From assembly GCF_009870125.1 (NCBI RefSeq), contig NC_046680.1, positions 9,858,001-9,922,000 of the forward strand: a DNA stretch of 64,000 nt, in the 5' to 3' direction. The DNA is from Drosophila pseudoobscura. Lineage: Eukaryota; Arthropoda; Insecta; Diptera; Drosophilidae. Positions 36,287-47,800 of this stretch are shown here, piece after piece. Under the pieces are notes generated by a model. It saw nothing but the letters and a program-made list of their open reading frames with translations. It ran no database searches and was not told where the DNA came from. Position 1 is the stretch's first letter; each line of letters opens with the position of its first letter. The position numbers and the translations under genes were made by a program.

Positions 36287-37248
36287 TTTGCCAGTGTTCT
36301 CCTTGTTGTCTTGTAGCTGTCTTGTCTGTTACTCTACTCCTCACTGCTTCATTTGTGCGATTCTCACAGTAGTTCGGTGTTTCTTGCGAATGGAAAAATT
36401 CTTTATGTAGCGATTCACAGACACTTTGCGCGAGCGCCCCGAACGATGGGACCCTCCTACTGGGCCGCGTGTATATGCCGACGCCGCGAAACGTTCACTT
36501 ATAATTTTGTGCAATTATTCGAATTTATTTATGTTTGCTATATGTATGATTTCGTCCGTCAAAATGGCCGCTCTACAACATTCGATTGCCTCAACAACAA
36601 TACAGCGTCTCGTATATCGATAAGAAATCGAGCTAAGCCCTCTTAACCCCCCTGTATTGAAACATTTCAACGACTTGAGGTACTGATTTTTAATTCTTCT
36701 TGCAGATCTATGCCGTATTTGCTCTGAACTTAAAAAACACGATATCTTTTACCTGAACTGCGCTATAATTATTCAATTTTTATTATTTTCGGTGGAATAT
36801 TAAAATACGCCCTTCGCTTACAAGGGGTTAATTGTGCTGCCTCAAGGATTGGAAACCATATTCATCGGTTTTGATATTCCGAGAAATATTACAAGCTAGA
36901 TAAATCTTTCAGCTCGACCCACATAATTTTATCCAATTAATGAAACTATTTTCTACATGACTGGTTTCTTTTAAATACTTGCTTTTATTGGATTTTGCAT
37001 AAAAAAAGGTTTTAGCGGAAAAGGTCAAACAAATAAAACTTAAGTGTGTAATCATTACTATTGCTCAATATGGATATGCCGTTGACAAACATTTCCGCAA
37101 TTCTATAATATCCTTTTCCCTAGGGTATGCAGAAAGTTGCCATTTTGCGTGAAATTCTGCTCCTATTTTGTCGGCACATGATTCTGGCCCATGCATATTG
37201 AATGTTATCTTTATTTTTTGTAGTGTATAATTTGGATAGTATCGAAGC
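36287..37248. other. oys 5' leader and promoter, plus R2/R1 repeat
   Basis: Leftward of about 36620 lies the probable oys 5' UTR. TATCGATA at 36615-36622 is a DRE about 330 bp upstream of the oys ATG. Immediately beyond it, 36632-36832 is repeat R2 and 36876-36995 is repeat R1. The rest up to the COX7C promoter is AT-rich and unrecognised. Confidence 0.55.
36632..36995 (+). repeat. R2 copy B followed by an R1 unit
   Basis: Opens GAGCTAAGCCCTCTTAACCC, contains TTCTTCTTGCAGATC and CTGAACTGCGCTATAATTAT, and closes AAGGGGTTAA; an R1 unit with GACCCACATAATTTTATCC follows. The order and roughly 40-bp gap match copy A at 12993-13390. Its left edge lies about 10 bp from the oys DRE. Confidence 0.65.
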
Positions 37249-37271
37249 TATCGATACAGTAAATATCGATA
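37249..37271 (+). promoter_or_regulatory. Paired DRE sites upstream of COX7C
   Basis: TATCGATA at 37249-37256 and again at 37264-37271, about 130-150 bp upstream of the COX7C ATG. This is typical of DREF-driven nuclear genes for mitochondrial proteins. Confidence 0.7.
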
Positions 37272-37400
37272 GAGCGCTAACAGACACAACCGAGCATGTT
37301 AGCGCAAAGGTTATCGAAAACTTTGCATCTCTAATTTGCGCACCACAAACAGCGAGTTCTGTGTTTCTGAAATTTTTACTTGAAAAATTTAAATATCAAA

Positions 37401-37683
37401 ATGTTGGGCCGCAGCAGTGTCATTGCACGCAACTTCTCGCAATCCATGGTCCGCTTCAGCGGCCATGGTGGCGTTCCCGGCGAGGTGGGAACATGAATTC
37501 AATAAAACCCATCGGTTACATAATTTTCGGAAAATCAATCATCGGAAAATTCTCATTGAATTCCAGAATCTGCCCTTCGGCCTGACAAACAAGTACAGGA
37601 TCACCGCCCTGTTTACCATCGGCTGTGTTCTGGGCTTCGGCTCCCCCTTCCTGATCGTCAGACACCAACTGCTGAAGAAGTAG
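37401..37683 (+). CDS. COX7C: Cytochrome c oxidase subunit 7C
   Basis: Exons 37401-37484 and 37567-37683, 66 aa. This is a small single-pass subunit of respiratory complex IV in the inner mitochondrial membrane. The N-terminal part (MLGRSSVIARNFSQSMVRFS) is a basic, hydroxylated presequence. The mature part runs GHGGVPGENLPFGLTNKYR, then the membrane helix TALFTIGCVLGFGSPFLIV and the tail RHQLLKK. The intron is 82 bp with GTGGGA and TTCCAG ends. AATAAA follows near 37857. A divergent paralogue lies about 365 bp downstream in the same orientation. Confidence 0.93.
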
Positions 37684-38048
37684 GGCGCTCCCCAGTGGCC
37701 GTCGCGCAGCCAGCAGCAGCAACAAATGTAAGGTTAGTTGTTTCAACTGCAACAAATTCGCTAAAAGATGTGTTCTTCCAGATGTAAGATGCTTTGAAGG
37801 TCCAGCCAGGCGGTGCAGTGTGTTACAGCTTAAATTTAAGTGGAAAGTGGAAACGTAATAAAGTTGCCCCAAACTGTAAACCAAGCGGATAAATTTTTTC
37901 CTTAGCCTTAAGTAGTAGGCCTGGCCTTTTGCTCTCAACGCTTGTCATTTGGCAGACGCTTTAAATAATAGTTAGTGCTCGTCAACAAGCAGACGTATTT
38001 TTCATAAAAACTAAACGTTTAAAGTTTGTAAAATCAAGAAATTTTATC

Positions 38049-38406
38049 ATGTGGTCCACACTGCGTACCTCGGTGCGCAATATATGCAATCCGTTGAGTC
38101 GTTCTTGCCATCACGGCTATCCTGGCGGTTGTCCGGGTGCGGTAAGTGGGAAGGGTTTCTGTGTTTATCCGAATTTTCTACAAGCCTAGCTGCCCATAGA
38201 ATTTGCCCTGGTCGAAGGGAATGCATAGCCCGATGCGATTCACAATATTCTGGGTTGTTATTGGCACTGTGGGCTTTGGTGCTCCATGGCTGGTTGTGCG
38301 TCACCAGATGCTCCGTAACACAGGTGGACCTCCACCGGAACCGTAAGTACTACCAGATCGATATAAACAACTACTAAAACATTTGTGTTGCAGCAAACCG
38401 GAGTAG
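38049..38406 (+). CDS. COX7CL: COX7C-like paralogue
   Basis: Exons 38049-38141, 38200-38342 and 38394-38406, 82 aa. It shares with COX7C the intron position after the presequence (GCPGA|NLPW versus GVPGE|NLPF), the helix (IFWVVIGTVGFGAPWLVV) and the RHQML tail, but has diverged elsewhere and gained a Pro-rich C-terminus (NTGGPPPEPKPE) with an extra intron. The presequence has several Cys residues. D. melanogaster also carries a COX7C-like copy, which I recall as testis-biased, so tissue-limited expression is likely here. AATAAA lies near 38520. Confidence 0.85.
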
Positions 38407-38733
38407 AAAAAGATGAAGAAACGAACAACAAATTGCCCATAGAACACCCATCAAACAGTCTGCCTAACTAAAACTCCATAAAATTATACCACTTAATGTT
38501 TACATTCATCGAGCTGCGAATAAAACCACACAAGATGTTTATGGAGGGCATTGCACATTAATTTGATTTATATTGTCGTATCTAGTTGTTTTAGCACTGG
38601 CGTAGTCTATACAATATATATATTAGTTTTATGTGAAAGTTCAGTACGGATCAGCGCCGGCCATTGGCAAGCATAACACAGTGGTGATGATCATGGAAAT
38701 TCGTTAGTGGAATTGACTAGGATAACTAAAGCT

Positions 38734-39423
38734 CTACAGCTCCTCCTTTTCGCCAAAGTCGTATTCATCCTGTACGGGCGCCTCGTCACAGTACTTGGCC
38801 TGCTCTGAGCAGATTTTAATGTCCAAATCCTTGCCCAGTTCCTCGGCTTGGAATGCCTTCAGAAAGATTTCGTCATTGTCCTCCAGGACCTCGTTGCAAA
38901 AGTGGCCCAGGCTCTTGTTGAGATCACCGTCTTGCACGAAATCGACCAACGATGATTCAGGATTCATCTGGCCATTGACTATCATCTTCAGCAGTGTGAA
39001 TTTGCCATTGCTCTTGTAGGTGGCCTTCAGGTAATCATCCATTTTTTCACCTGCCAGGAAGGAATAGAATCATTAGTTGTTGTTAAGACTTGATGTGCTG
39101 GCACTTACAGATCTTCTCCATAAGTTCGGTGAGGAACATCTCAGACTTGATCAAGCGTACACGCTTGCTCACCGAATTGCCCTTGGCATCCAGACGGAAG
39201 CCACTCACATCGACCTTCTTATTGGCATCCTCCTTGGCAATGGCTTCTTCCAGCTCTATCACCGTGGCCTTGCACACTGCAAAAAATTGATTTAGGAGCG
39301 TGTCAACAGGTCCAAATCAGCCTGTTGCTGCCTCTCACCGTGGCACTTGACTTCCTTCGAGGTGAAACTGTAACCTTGCGCCAGCACCACCAGGCAGCAC
39401 AATACCAGAGCCTTTATCAGCAT
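38734..39423 (-). CDS. sel: seele, Canopy/MSAP-family ER saposin-like protein
   Basis: Exons 39339-39423, 39109-39276 and 38734-39050, 189 aa. In the fly, Seele is an ER protein required for dorsoventral patterning through processing or secretion of pathway components. The sequence shows a signal peptide (MLIKALVLCCLVVLAQG), then the Canopy/saposin Cys pattern KCHVCKATVIELEE, MEKICEKMDDYLKATY, LGHFCNEVLEDND and KICSEQAKYCDEAP, and an acidic end closing EKEEL, an imperfect KDEL-type retention signal. All introns are GT-AG. A perfect Motif 1 at 39683-39692 marks its promoter. Confidence 0.9.
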
Positions 39424-39682
39424 GTTTTAGAACTATTTAACAATAATTTAATTAAAGGAGAATAATAGGCGCTCCTGGGACACGTCAGCACAGCGCGAGC
39501 GGTTTGAAAGTGCGCGAACAGATAATGTCTGCTCTGGGATATACGACTTTAGAGCTACGTGGACTATGTGGCTCCAATTACTCTAATCAGCAGTGTATTT
39601 AAGTATGCTGTGGGCGGAGAGAGGGTGGCGCGACGCGACAAGTAAATAATAAATAAATAATTCGAGTACTGACACTAAACGG

Positions 39683-39692
39683 CAGTGTGACC
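39683..39692 (-). promoter_or_regulatory. Motif 1 (M1BP) site of seele
   Basis: GGTCACACTG on the minus strand, 260 bp upstream of the seele ATG. It adjoins the beginning of an R1 repeat: the bases after it, TGACGAAGTCAAGTT, resemble TGACGAATTCAAGTT beside the Motif 6 array at 12790-12805. Confidence 0.6.
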
Positions 39693-39699
39693 TGACGAA

Positions 39700-41280
39700 G
39701 TCAAGTTCTGTTATACATTTTCCTCGTTTTCTTTCTTCCGTTGAATATTACTAGCTATATAGAACATTTAGCCATGCCCACTCAATTTTATACGATTGAT
39801 GAATCCATTTTCTACAAGATTGGTTAGTTTTTAGTCCTTGCTTTTATTGTATTTTGACTAGAACAAGGTTTAAACAAAATAGTTCAACAAAAAAACAGTT
39901 GCAATGTTGCTGGTATTCGAAGACATGATGCGTGTATAGGCCTTTGTATACCCTATTTCGTTAATTTTATATGAAGATCAAACGCAATTTATTAAGACCT
40001 TTTTTCAAATTGATATGTTTTTGACTTATTCATGTGTATTATTAGTATCTTGTATATATTTATCTCGATCCTGAGCCTTGGAAGACAAACGTATTCACAA
40101 TTCTATAACATCCATTTCCCCCAGGGTATGTGTGCATGGAATCAGCAACATGTTTGTGTATGGAATGAGACTCATTGTTGCAATTACGAAACTGCGGCGA
40201 ATCGGGTATTGCCTATATTTCAAGCTATATAGATTTTCCGACTTAGCTTTATCCCATAGATAAATGCATTTTCTACAAGATTGCTTCTTTTAATTACCTT
40301 TATGTATTTTATTTTGACTAAAATACGGGTTTCAAGTAAATGTTGCCGCAACTTTTGTGTATGGAATGCGCAACATTTGTGTATGGAATGAGACTCATTG
40401 TTGCCAAAGCGAATTGCGGCGAACTGCGGCGAATTCAAATTTTCTCATATTCTTTGTTCCGTTGAATAATACTATCTATATGGAAGATTTAGCCATGCCC
40501 ACTCAATTTTGTACGATTGATGAATCAATTCTATACATGATTGGCCTATTCGAAATACTTGCATTTATTGGATTTTTATATAAAATTGAAAATTAAATTA
40601 ATAGATGACAAAAATACTAAAAAACACCACATGGGAGCGCGGCGAAAACCAGTTTCTACAGTATATACGGTCTCACTTGAAAAATATACCGAGTGGTGCG
40701 CGCCAAATCGAACTTTTTTGAATGTGAGCGACAAGGATTTAAATGTTGTCAACCGGGCCTTTATCTATGCCCACATAATTTTATACGATTAATGAATCAA
40801 TTTTCTACACAATTGGTTAGTTTTTAGTCCTTGCTTTTATTGTATTTTGACTAGAACACGGTTTTCAAGTAAATGTTGCCGCAACATTGTGTATGGAATG
40901 GGACTCATTGTTGCTAAAGCGAACTGCGGCGAACTGCGGCGAATTCAAATTCGATTGAAAAAAACGACCAATTCCTCATATTCTTTGTTCCGTTGAATAA
41001 TACTATCTATATGGAAGATTTAGCCATGCCCACTCAATTTTGTACGATTGATGAATCAATTCTATACATGATTGGCCTATTCGAAATACTTGCTTTTATT
41101 GGATTTCTATATAGACCCTGGTTTTGTGTCGAAGTCAAAAAAAAAAAATTGGCGCGCACCAGTTTTGCGACAATAGACGATAAAAAGATATCGAAATATA
41201 CCGTAAATATACTGATATATCGATTTTTGTTACATTTAAATATTGCGTTGTTTTCCAACACGAATAAAAATACTAGTTAA
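39700..41280. repeat. Cluster of R1 repeats with AAATATACCG-type strings
   Basis: At least five R1 units lie here (near 39735-39850, 40215-40350, 40455-40580, 40757-40870 and 40990-41115). Between them TGTATGGAATGAGACTCATT recurs near 40155, 40380 and 40890, followed each time by ACTGCGGCGAA-type repeats. Motif 6-like AAATATACCG strings occur near 40681 and 41194. Units at 40435-40580 and 40975-41115 are close to identical, indicating local duplication of a composite unit of about 530 bp. No coding potential is seen. Confidence 0.7.
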
Positions 41281-42140
41281 GTATGACCATTATCCTGTTG
41301 GCGATTTGGCGTTTGAATTTGAAATTCAAATATATTCCAGCGAGGAGTTTAAAAATTTACTAGTACCACTAACCATAGAAAACAGCTAAAAAACAACATA
41401 TATCGTGCGACTTGCACAATATTCCTAAGAATCATGTATCACTTGACCGAGTATGTCTGCTGCTGTACTCCCGCCTGGGCCAGAGAGATGATTATGGGCT
41501 TCCAAGTGCTGATAACTTAAAGAGTCTCAGTTCTTAGTGTAAATAGAGAATAGCTCGTGTGTGGTTTGCGCTGCGCTGCTCAATATAAATGCAATCGAAT
41601 AATATAGTTAACCGGCAAATCATTGGTTCAGCTCGTAAATACACAACTCGGGGCAAAATTCTGTGTTCATTTATAAATGCTCTTATTAACAATTTCGTCT
41701 CGCGAGATCGCCTATAATTGGCGTTAATTGAGTGTCTCTTGCACTGTCTCTGCTTTGGCATTTGTTTCTGTGTCTTGTGTTTCATTTGCTGTGTTTGTGT
41801 GTCGTTGCGGTCGTGTGTGGGGGATCTGGGGTAGGTAGGGACTGGGCCTGCCCTGACTGCTTCCTCGGTTAATTGATAAGAGAGAATTATACACTAAATG
41901 CGTTTCGCAATATTTATAGAGCGGCTGCCGCCTGCCCGCAAAACGGAAATGCAACAGGAATTGCTGTCAAACATCTACCAAAACTTGTCGGTTGACCCCG
42001 CGCTTTAAAGTTGTAATCCCCAATTGGCGATAAGAGATCATTCATTAAGCAGCTATCATAATTGGCTTGAAAAGAGATCACTATAATGATACCCATTTCC
42101 CCCAAGCAGCACGTGTTCATTGACGATTTCAATGTTCTCT
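41281..42140. other. Intergenic region downstream of Def
   Basis: Non-coding; nothing recognisable beyond short AT-rich stretches and TGTG runs near 41780-41815. Confidence 0.5.
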
Positions 42141-42197
42141 GAGCTTTATTTCCAAGCGTGTACATAATGTCTGATTAAAATACATTCCGAATCAGCA

Positions 42198-42488
42198 TCA
42201 ACGACGGCAAATACACACTGCTTTGTTGTTACAGTAGCCACCCTTGAAGCCCTTCGCAAGACAGTGGCCGGCGCAGGCCGTGTGCTTTACGTTCCATTTC
42301 GAAAGCAGATCGCAGGTGGCCCGTTTCTGGCGACTGTGCTCGGGGACATCGACATCCTGGACGGGTTGCTCCATCAGTTGGACCAGGGGCTTGGCCACAT
42401 CCTCCTCGATAGGCTCCTCGGCCAGGGGCTGTGCCTGCACCAGACACATCGCAGCCAAGGAAAGAGCAAGGAAAACGATGAACTTCAT
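42198..42488 (-). CDS. Def: Defensin, antimicrobial prepropeptide
   Basis: A single exon of 96 aa. Defensin is secreted by fat body and acts mainly on Gram-positive bacteria. The layout is a signal peptide ([20 protein letters not shown]), an acidic pro-region, the furin-type site RQKR, and a 40-residue mature peptide starting [20 protein letters not shown] and ending KAVCICRR, with the six Cys of the CS-alpha-beta insect defensin fold in the expected order. The mature region is nearly the D. melanogaster peptide as I recall it, while the pro-region has diverged. A TATA box and a kappaB site lie upstream and AATAAA (minus strand, 42145-42150) downstream. Confidence 0.97.
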   Translation of the reverse strand: MKFIVFLALSLAAMCLVQAQPLAEEPIEEDVAKPLVQLMEQPVQDVDVPEHSRQKRATCDLLSKWNVKHTACAGHCLAKGFKGGYCNNKAVCICRR

Positions 42489-42536
42489 TCTGGAATCTGA
42501 TCTGATACTGTTCTGTCCTATCGTGGCATCTGTTGC

Positions 42537-42590
42537 TTTTTATAGCAAACTTCGCTGCGTATTGTCTTAGCGATTCGCCTAGGGACTCCC
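42537..42590 (-). promoter_or_regulatory. Def promoter: TATA box and NF-kappaB site
   Basis: On the minus strand TATAAAAA lies at 42544-42537, about 50 bp before the ATG, and GGGAGTCCCT at 42590-42581 fits the insect kappaB consensus GGGRNYYYYY. The arrangement matches Toll/Imd-inducible antimicrobial peptide promoters. Confidence 0.75.
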
Positions 42591-44419
42591 ACTGGGTGAC
42601 TTACTCCCCCCCATTGTCATTTCATTATGCGCGGACACGTCTCGGGGGATTTTATTTTATTGAGAGTACATCCACAATGTGATGGAAAACCCGAAGTCTC
42701 GGTACATTTATAAATTGTATTGCCAATATTGGCCATCTTTAAAGATAACAGGGAAGACAGCTTATTCGTCATGCGTCTTTGAAGAACCTTTCTTAACAAA
42801 TAAACACTGCTATAAACTACATGGCTACTAACGGCTACAATTCGCTTTAGCTTTTGGCTAAACGTTGTAGAAAACCCTAAAAATATTCCATATCCATTGC
42901 AAATCTTGTTTATAGTACTGATCAAATGCTGATGCTGGTGGAAATTATAATTGCTTCAATTTCGAACTGTTTCAGCGCTCAACCATCCAAAGGGTTGCAG
43001 ATACATAGATGCAGATACAGATTCATATACAGATACGCAGTCACAAGACAATAAATAAATTCGACCGAAAAACTTCTTCATAAAGAATGACAAATAAACA
43101 AACAAGAATCACAAAATGATTAGTTGGGTACACATGAGTCGGGCGTGTTGTGTCTGTGTGTGTGTTGAGAGTGTGCATCTGTATCTATATCTATATCTGC
43201 ATCTGGTTCTGGACTGAACCGAGCTGAACCGACAATCCCACGGGCTGTAGCAGTAGCAGGGCTGTAGAGTCTGACTCTGCTCTGCCTCTGGCTCTCGCCC
43301 TCAAGTGCCCCTTGTCGCTGCCTGTTTACCTTTGTTATCGACCATGTTGTATTGAATTTGGCGTCATACTGTCTGGCAGTCTTCTCACTCCACTGTACTC
43401 CAAAACCTCCTACTCCTACTCCTACTCCTACTCCTCCTCCAACTCCTACTCCTACTCCAGGGCATGTTCGATCGTAAAAGAAGACCACAAAACTGAGTGT
43501 GGAACCAGAGGGGGGCAGCCGAAAACAATGCCTGAGAGGAGAGGGTCGGCTATCGCTGCCGTCAGACTGTCTGGCAGGTTTCACACCGAAACGGAGATCG
43601 GCAGACCGGGGGACCTGCCTCCTTCGACGGCAGCAGAAGCAGCAGCAGCACCACCAGCTCTATAAATCACAGACGTGAGACGGACGGCAGGAGCAGAGCT
43701 CAACGAGTATATAGCTCACGTTTTCCTTTTCTCCTCTCCTTCGGACCATCTCTACCTTTCCGACTCCTCCCCCAGCTCTACCTCTGCGGGCACAGCAGCT
43801 GGTGCTGTGATCCCACCAACTGTTGCTTTGGTTTTTGTTTTTTGTTTTAGATGTTTGGTGAGGCAGCCTCTTGAGATGTACAAAGGAACATAAATTTCAC
43901 ACTCGCACACACATTGCGGCATGCCTTCTCACCTCTCTGCTTGTACGAGAGTTTGTGTGTGTGTGTGTGTGTGTGCCTTTATGCTGCTGCACTCTGCTGT
44001 CCAGTCTCGGGCGCGGGGCTGTGTCAGGGGAGGAAACACACTAAAAGGCAAAAGCAAAGTAAAAGATAAGATATGGCGGAGACAGAGACACGCCAGACAT
44101 TGTGGCGACATTGTCGATTTTCAATGCGGCGGCGGTGGCGGCGCTGCACGCCACCAGACCGATCCTCTCTCTCTCACACACACATGCATACACATGTACA
44201 CTCATATGCGGCAGCGGTACGGCAGGTCTCTCTCTTTCTCGCTCTCTTTGTGGCCAGTTTAGGCCTCAGCAGTATCGTATCGGCCGGCCCGGCTATATTC
44301 TGCTTCGGCGACTGCGTCGGCAACGGTGGCTACTCTACTCCTCAACAGCTTGGTGGATTGGATGCCAGTCGCAGTCGACAGAAAACTTTGCGACCGTTTG
44401 GTTGGTTGGTTTTGGTTCT
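42591..44419. other. Intergenic region between Def and magu
   Basis: No gene is supported. Simple repeats include TATCTA units near 43180-43200, a CTCCTA-type run at about 43410-43460, a TG run at about 43954-43975 and CT runs near 44165-44180 and 44228-44250. The region probably contains magu regulatory sequence. Confidence 0.5.
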
Positions 44420-44448
44420 TCAGTTCGTTTTTTGATTATTTTCGGACG
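44420..44448 (+). promoter_or_regulatory. Candidate magu core promoter: Inr plus Pause Button
   Basis: TTCAGTT (Inr) with its A at 44422 is followed at +21 to +27 by TCGGACG, a match to the Pause Button KCGRWCG. No TATA is seen. Inr plus Pause Button is typical of developmental genes with paused polymerase. It would leave a 5' UTR of about 470 nt before the magu ATG. Confidence 0.4.
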
Positions 44449-44895
44449 GTTTTTGAAATTTCACGAAACAACGGCAAAATCATACATATAAAGCAGAAAT
44501 CCATTATATAAACAAGATCTACAACACCTTAATGCACGTACACACATGCACACGTGCAATACATATGTACATATATGTTCACGTATGTAGGTGTAGAAAC
44601 AGTTACTATAAATAGCCAACGGAAATCGATAAATAAATAAAGCGCTAAAGTAAAAGTTCTATCTCCTCCTCCACACCATACACAATACACCATACACCCA
44701 CACACCCACAACAAGAGAAGAAATTCTAATTGCGACTTTGCAAAAAAAAGTTTGACGGTGAAATAAATGCATATTTGAATATTTGAGTATAATGCCGATC
44801 CTCAGTCATTTTTGGCTCTAACTGTGAACACGAACACACAAACACTTTGCCGCAAAAAAAAAAGAGTTAAAACAATTAAAATTGCTTGCACTGAG

Positions 44896-47800
44896 ATGTT
44901 TGCGCGATGTTTATTCCTGACCTTGTTCGTGGCGGTCATGGCGGCGGCCGGCAAGAGTGACGATCAGTCCAAGGAGCGGCGACTGGAGCAGACAGTAAGT
45001 GTTTAATAAAAAGATAAAACATAACATACCCATCGTAGTATAGTACTGACTAGTATCGATATCCTGACTAATGGTTGAGTGGATCGATCATTGCCAAAAG
45101 CTTGGCTTTAAGTCCTGCCTGCACTTCCATTCCGCTAAGACATACAAATGATCAGCACTTCGTAATCCCAAGAAAACACTTGAATATTCCAGGTATTAAA
45201 AGTGCCTCTTCGGCTGGGCTTGTCCAAAAGGCAGACAAAGAAGAAGCTGCCACTGATGCTGCTGCTGCTGCTTCCATCTTCAACTACAGCTTGTGACTTC
45301 TACCACTTCTACCTAACCTGCTGCCGCCGCGCTGTCTGCCAACTTCGTCTTGGCCGGGAGTTTGCCGGCCCAGGTCCGACCCGCCCCGCCCCGCCCCGCA
45401 CCCCCACCTCTTCTGTGTCTCTCCATCATTTTTGTTTTTGTTTCATCTGCCCGACGTACGAACGAGTTTCGTTTCGTGTGGCTCGTTCAGCGAAAAGCCA
45501 GAGGAGAACAAAAAAGAACAGAAAACGGTCAGAAGCGTTTTCGAATTGGAGTTGGTGTTGGTGTTGGCCAGACCCAGACCCAGGCCCAGGCCCAGACCCA
45601 GGCAGAGCAGAGGTTTCTTTTTTGCCAATGCCACTAAGCTGCCTGATGATGACAAAGTGTGAAGAAGTATTTAAAGTGTTATTCTTGCCGTTGGGATCCC
45701 TTTTCACATCGCTCCTCATACGAGCCCTCGGTGCTCTTCGTCTCCTTCTCCCGCTCGGCGAGCGTGAGAACTGTCAGTCAATAATTTTGTCGTTATCTCG
45801 GTAACAATCCTTGAGCTGTCTCCATTTATAATTTGTGGCCCTGTGCGAGAGACAGGGTGCCCCGGCCGTGGCATCAACAGCAGCCCAAGCAGTGGCAGCC
45901 CAGTGGCATAGGACACAGTGACTTGGATTCCCAATCCAGGCACGTTTTTGGGATAACGCCCTATTTATAAAAAGCAAATAATAATATGCAAAGGAATGCC
46001 ATTTGCATTTCCAATTAGACATTCTCATGTCATTGGCGCCGACTTCGACTGTGATCGATGGCATTCCGTGTCAAGTACGCCTCCCCAAGTCGCCCCTCCC
46101 CCCCAACCAAGCCCAACAGATGCCACACACTCACACACACACACTACTAAACATACACTATATTTCGAAGAACGGACATCGGATCTGCTGATTGCAGCAA
46201 TACGATGGCATACGAGTATTCTGGCCCGCTCCCCATTCGTCCGATATCTGTCTGCACCTCTGTACAAATGTACATATGTACATACATATGTATCTGGGAG
46301 TCGAAAATCACCTGCGCACTCCGATTACCGGCGAGCGCGTGCTGAAAGCACACAATTTGGATTCTAAATGTTTACAGACATTCTATTATTTTTGGTTCAT
46401 ATACTATGCACAGAAATATGTACTACATATGTACATACATGTATGTATTTGGGCAACAAGATAACACTGGGGCAGGTATTACGAGTATGTTTATTTCTCA
46501 TAAAGGTTTCTGGCTTCTGGTATTTAACAACATCAAATTTACCTTTGGGGTTTCAAAATCAGTCTTATGAATGATCCCAAAAACATTGTTGGTTGATCTA
46601 CAGTTCTATCATTTACAGAAGTCAATATTGATATTTGTTTAGAAAAGTTGAATCGAAACCCATTGTATACCTTTTTAATTGGATTTTGTTGACATTTTCA
46701 AACATACCCAGACCCAAGTCATGTTTAAGTAAAGAAATGTTTGAACAAAATGTATCTAGAAGTATTCTCCCGCCGCGTGATAGGCCAGCGAACATTATTT
46801 TTCGGGGTATGCGGCATAGGCGCTGGTTGAACCAACCTTAGTACATGAATATTCGGTGCGAGCCACTTATTCGGGCTCGAAGTTTGTCGGACTCCAGTGA
46901 TCAGCAGGCAAAGCATAAAAGGCGCCTCGTCCATACACCTGTAAGGTCATGCAGTGTTCGCGATTATCCTGCGATGTGAGCGACTACATATCTCTCTCAT
47001 AGGCCTATCTCGGAGTTCCAAATTACCGTTTTGGCCCACCGAGCTATGGGTGTGCCGGCTGCGTATCTCCACTCAGACATTCAGACTCCGCAAAAGGACA
47101 TTGCTAGGGTGTAAGATGGCATCGACAATGGGCTGCTAGATGCTGTGGTCAACATCAAGTCGGTTACTAGGGTCAATTCTTACCCAATGCAGCAGATTCG
47201 ATTTCGCAGGCTTCACGGGTCAGGTGGTTAAATGCAGAGGATTATTCTGCTCCGGCCGGGTGTGGGCCTGTGCTCAGCCTGTAGGATCTAGGCGGATGCT
47301 AGTGCCACAAAAAGAAAACGAAACAATAGCTGGAGTATGACGATGGCTCCTATACTGATTAGAGCTTTGTATAAGGAAAATCCATTAATTCGTTATAATA
47401 TGGAAAAGAAATTAAAAAAAAAAAACATCAACAATTTGTAAGCTTATTTTTGTACAAAGGGTTATTCCATGGAGGGAATCAGGAGGATATCAGCAGAATC
47501 AAGATTGATGCGGTGCTTGAATGCCGCCAGAAATCGCAACTTTTCTGGGCTGCTTAGTAATTGACCTTTGATTATAAAATGTGAATCGAAACCTCTGTTC
47601 GTATTGTATTGTAAATTTACTATGTAGATCCACTTTCGCTTTCGGCATTTGCAATTCCCTCAATTAGTATCGTATCCTAATATCTTATCCAAAACATATT
47701 TCAGATATTGGACAATAACAGCAAAATCTAATTAATGTCCAAATGGACGTGGGCTGGCCGAACCGAACAAATTGGCGACAAAAGGCGCTGCAGTGGCAAT

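Noticed and set aside
36213-36410. Plus-strand frame over the oys first exon
   Set aside because: It is the antisense of the oys 32-codon exon and its leader; no supporting domain.
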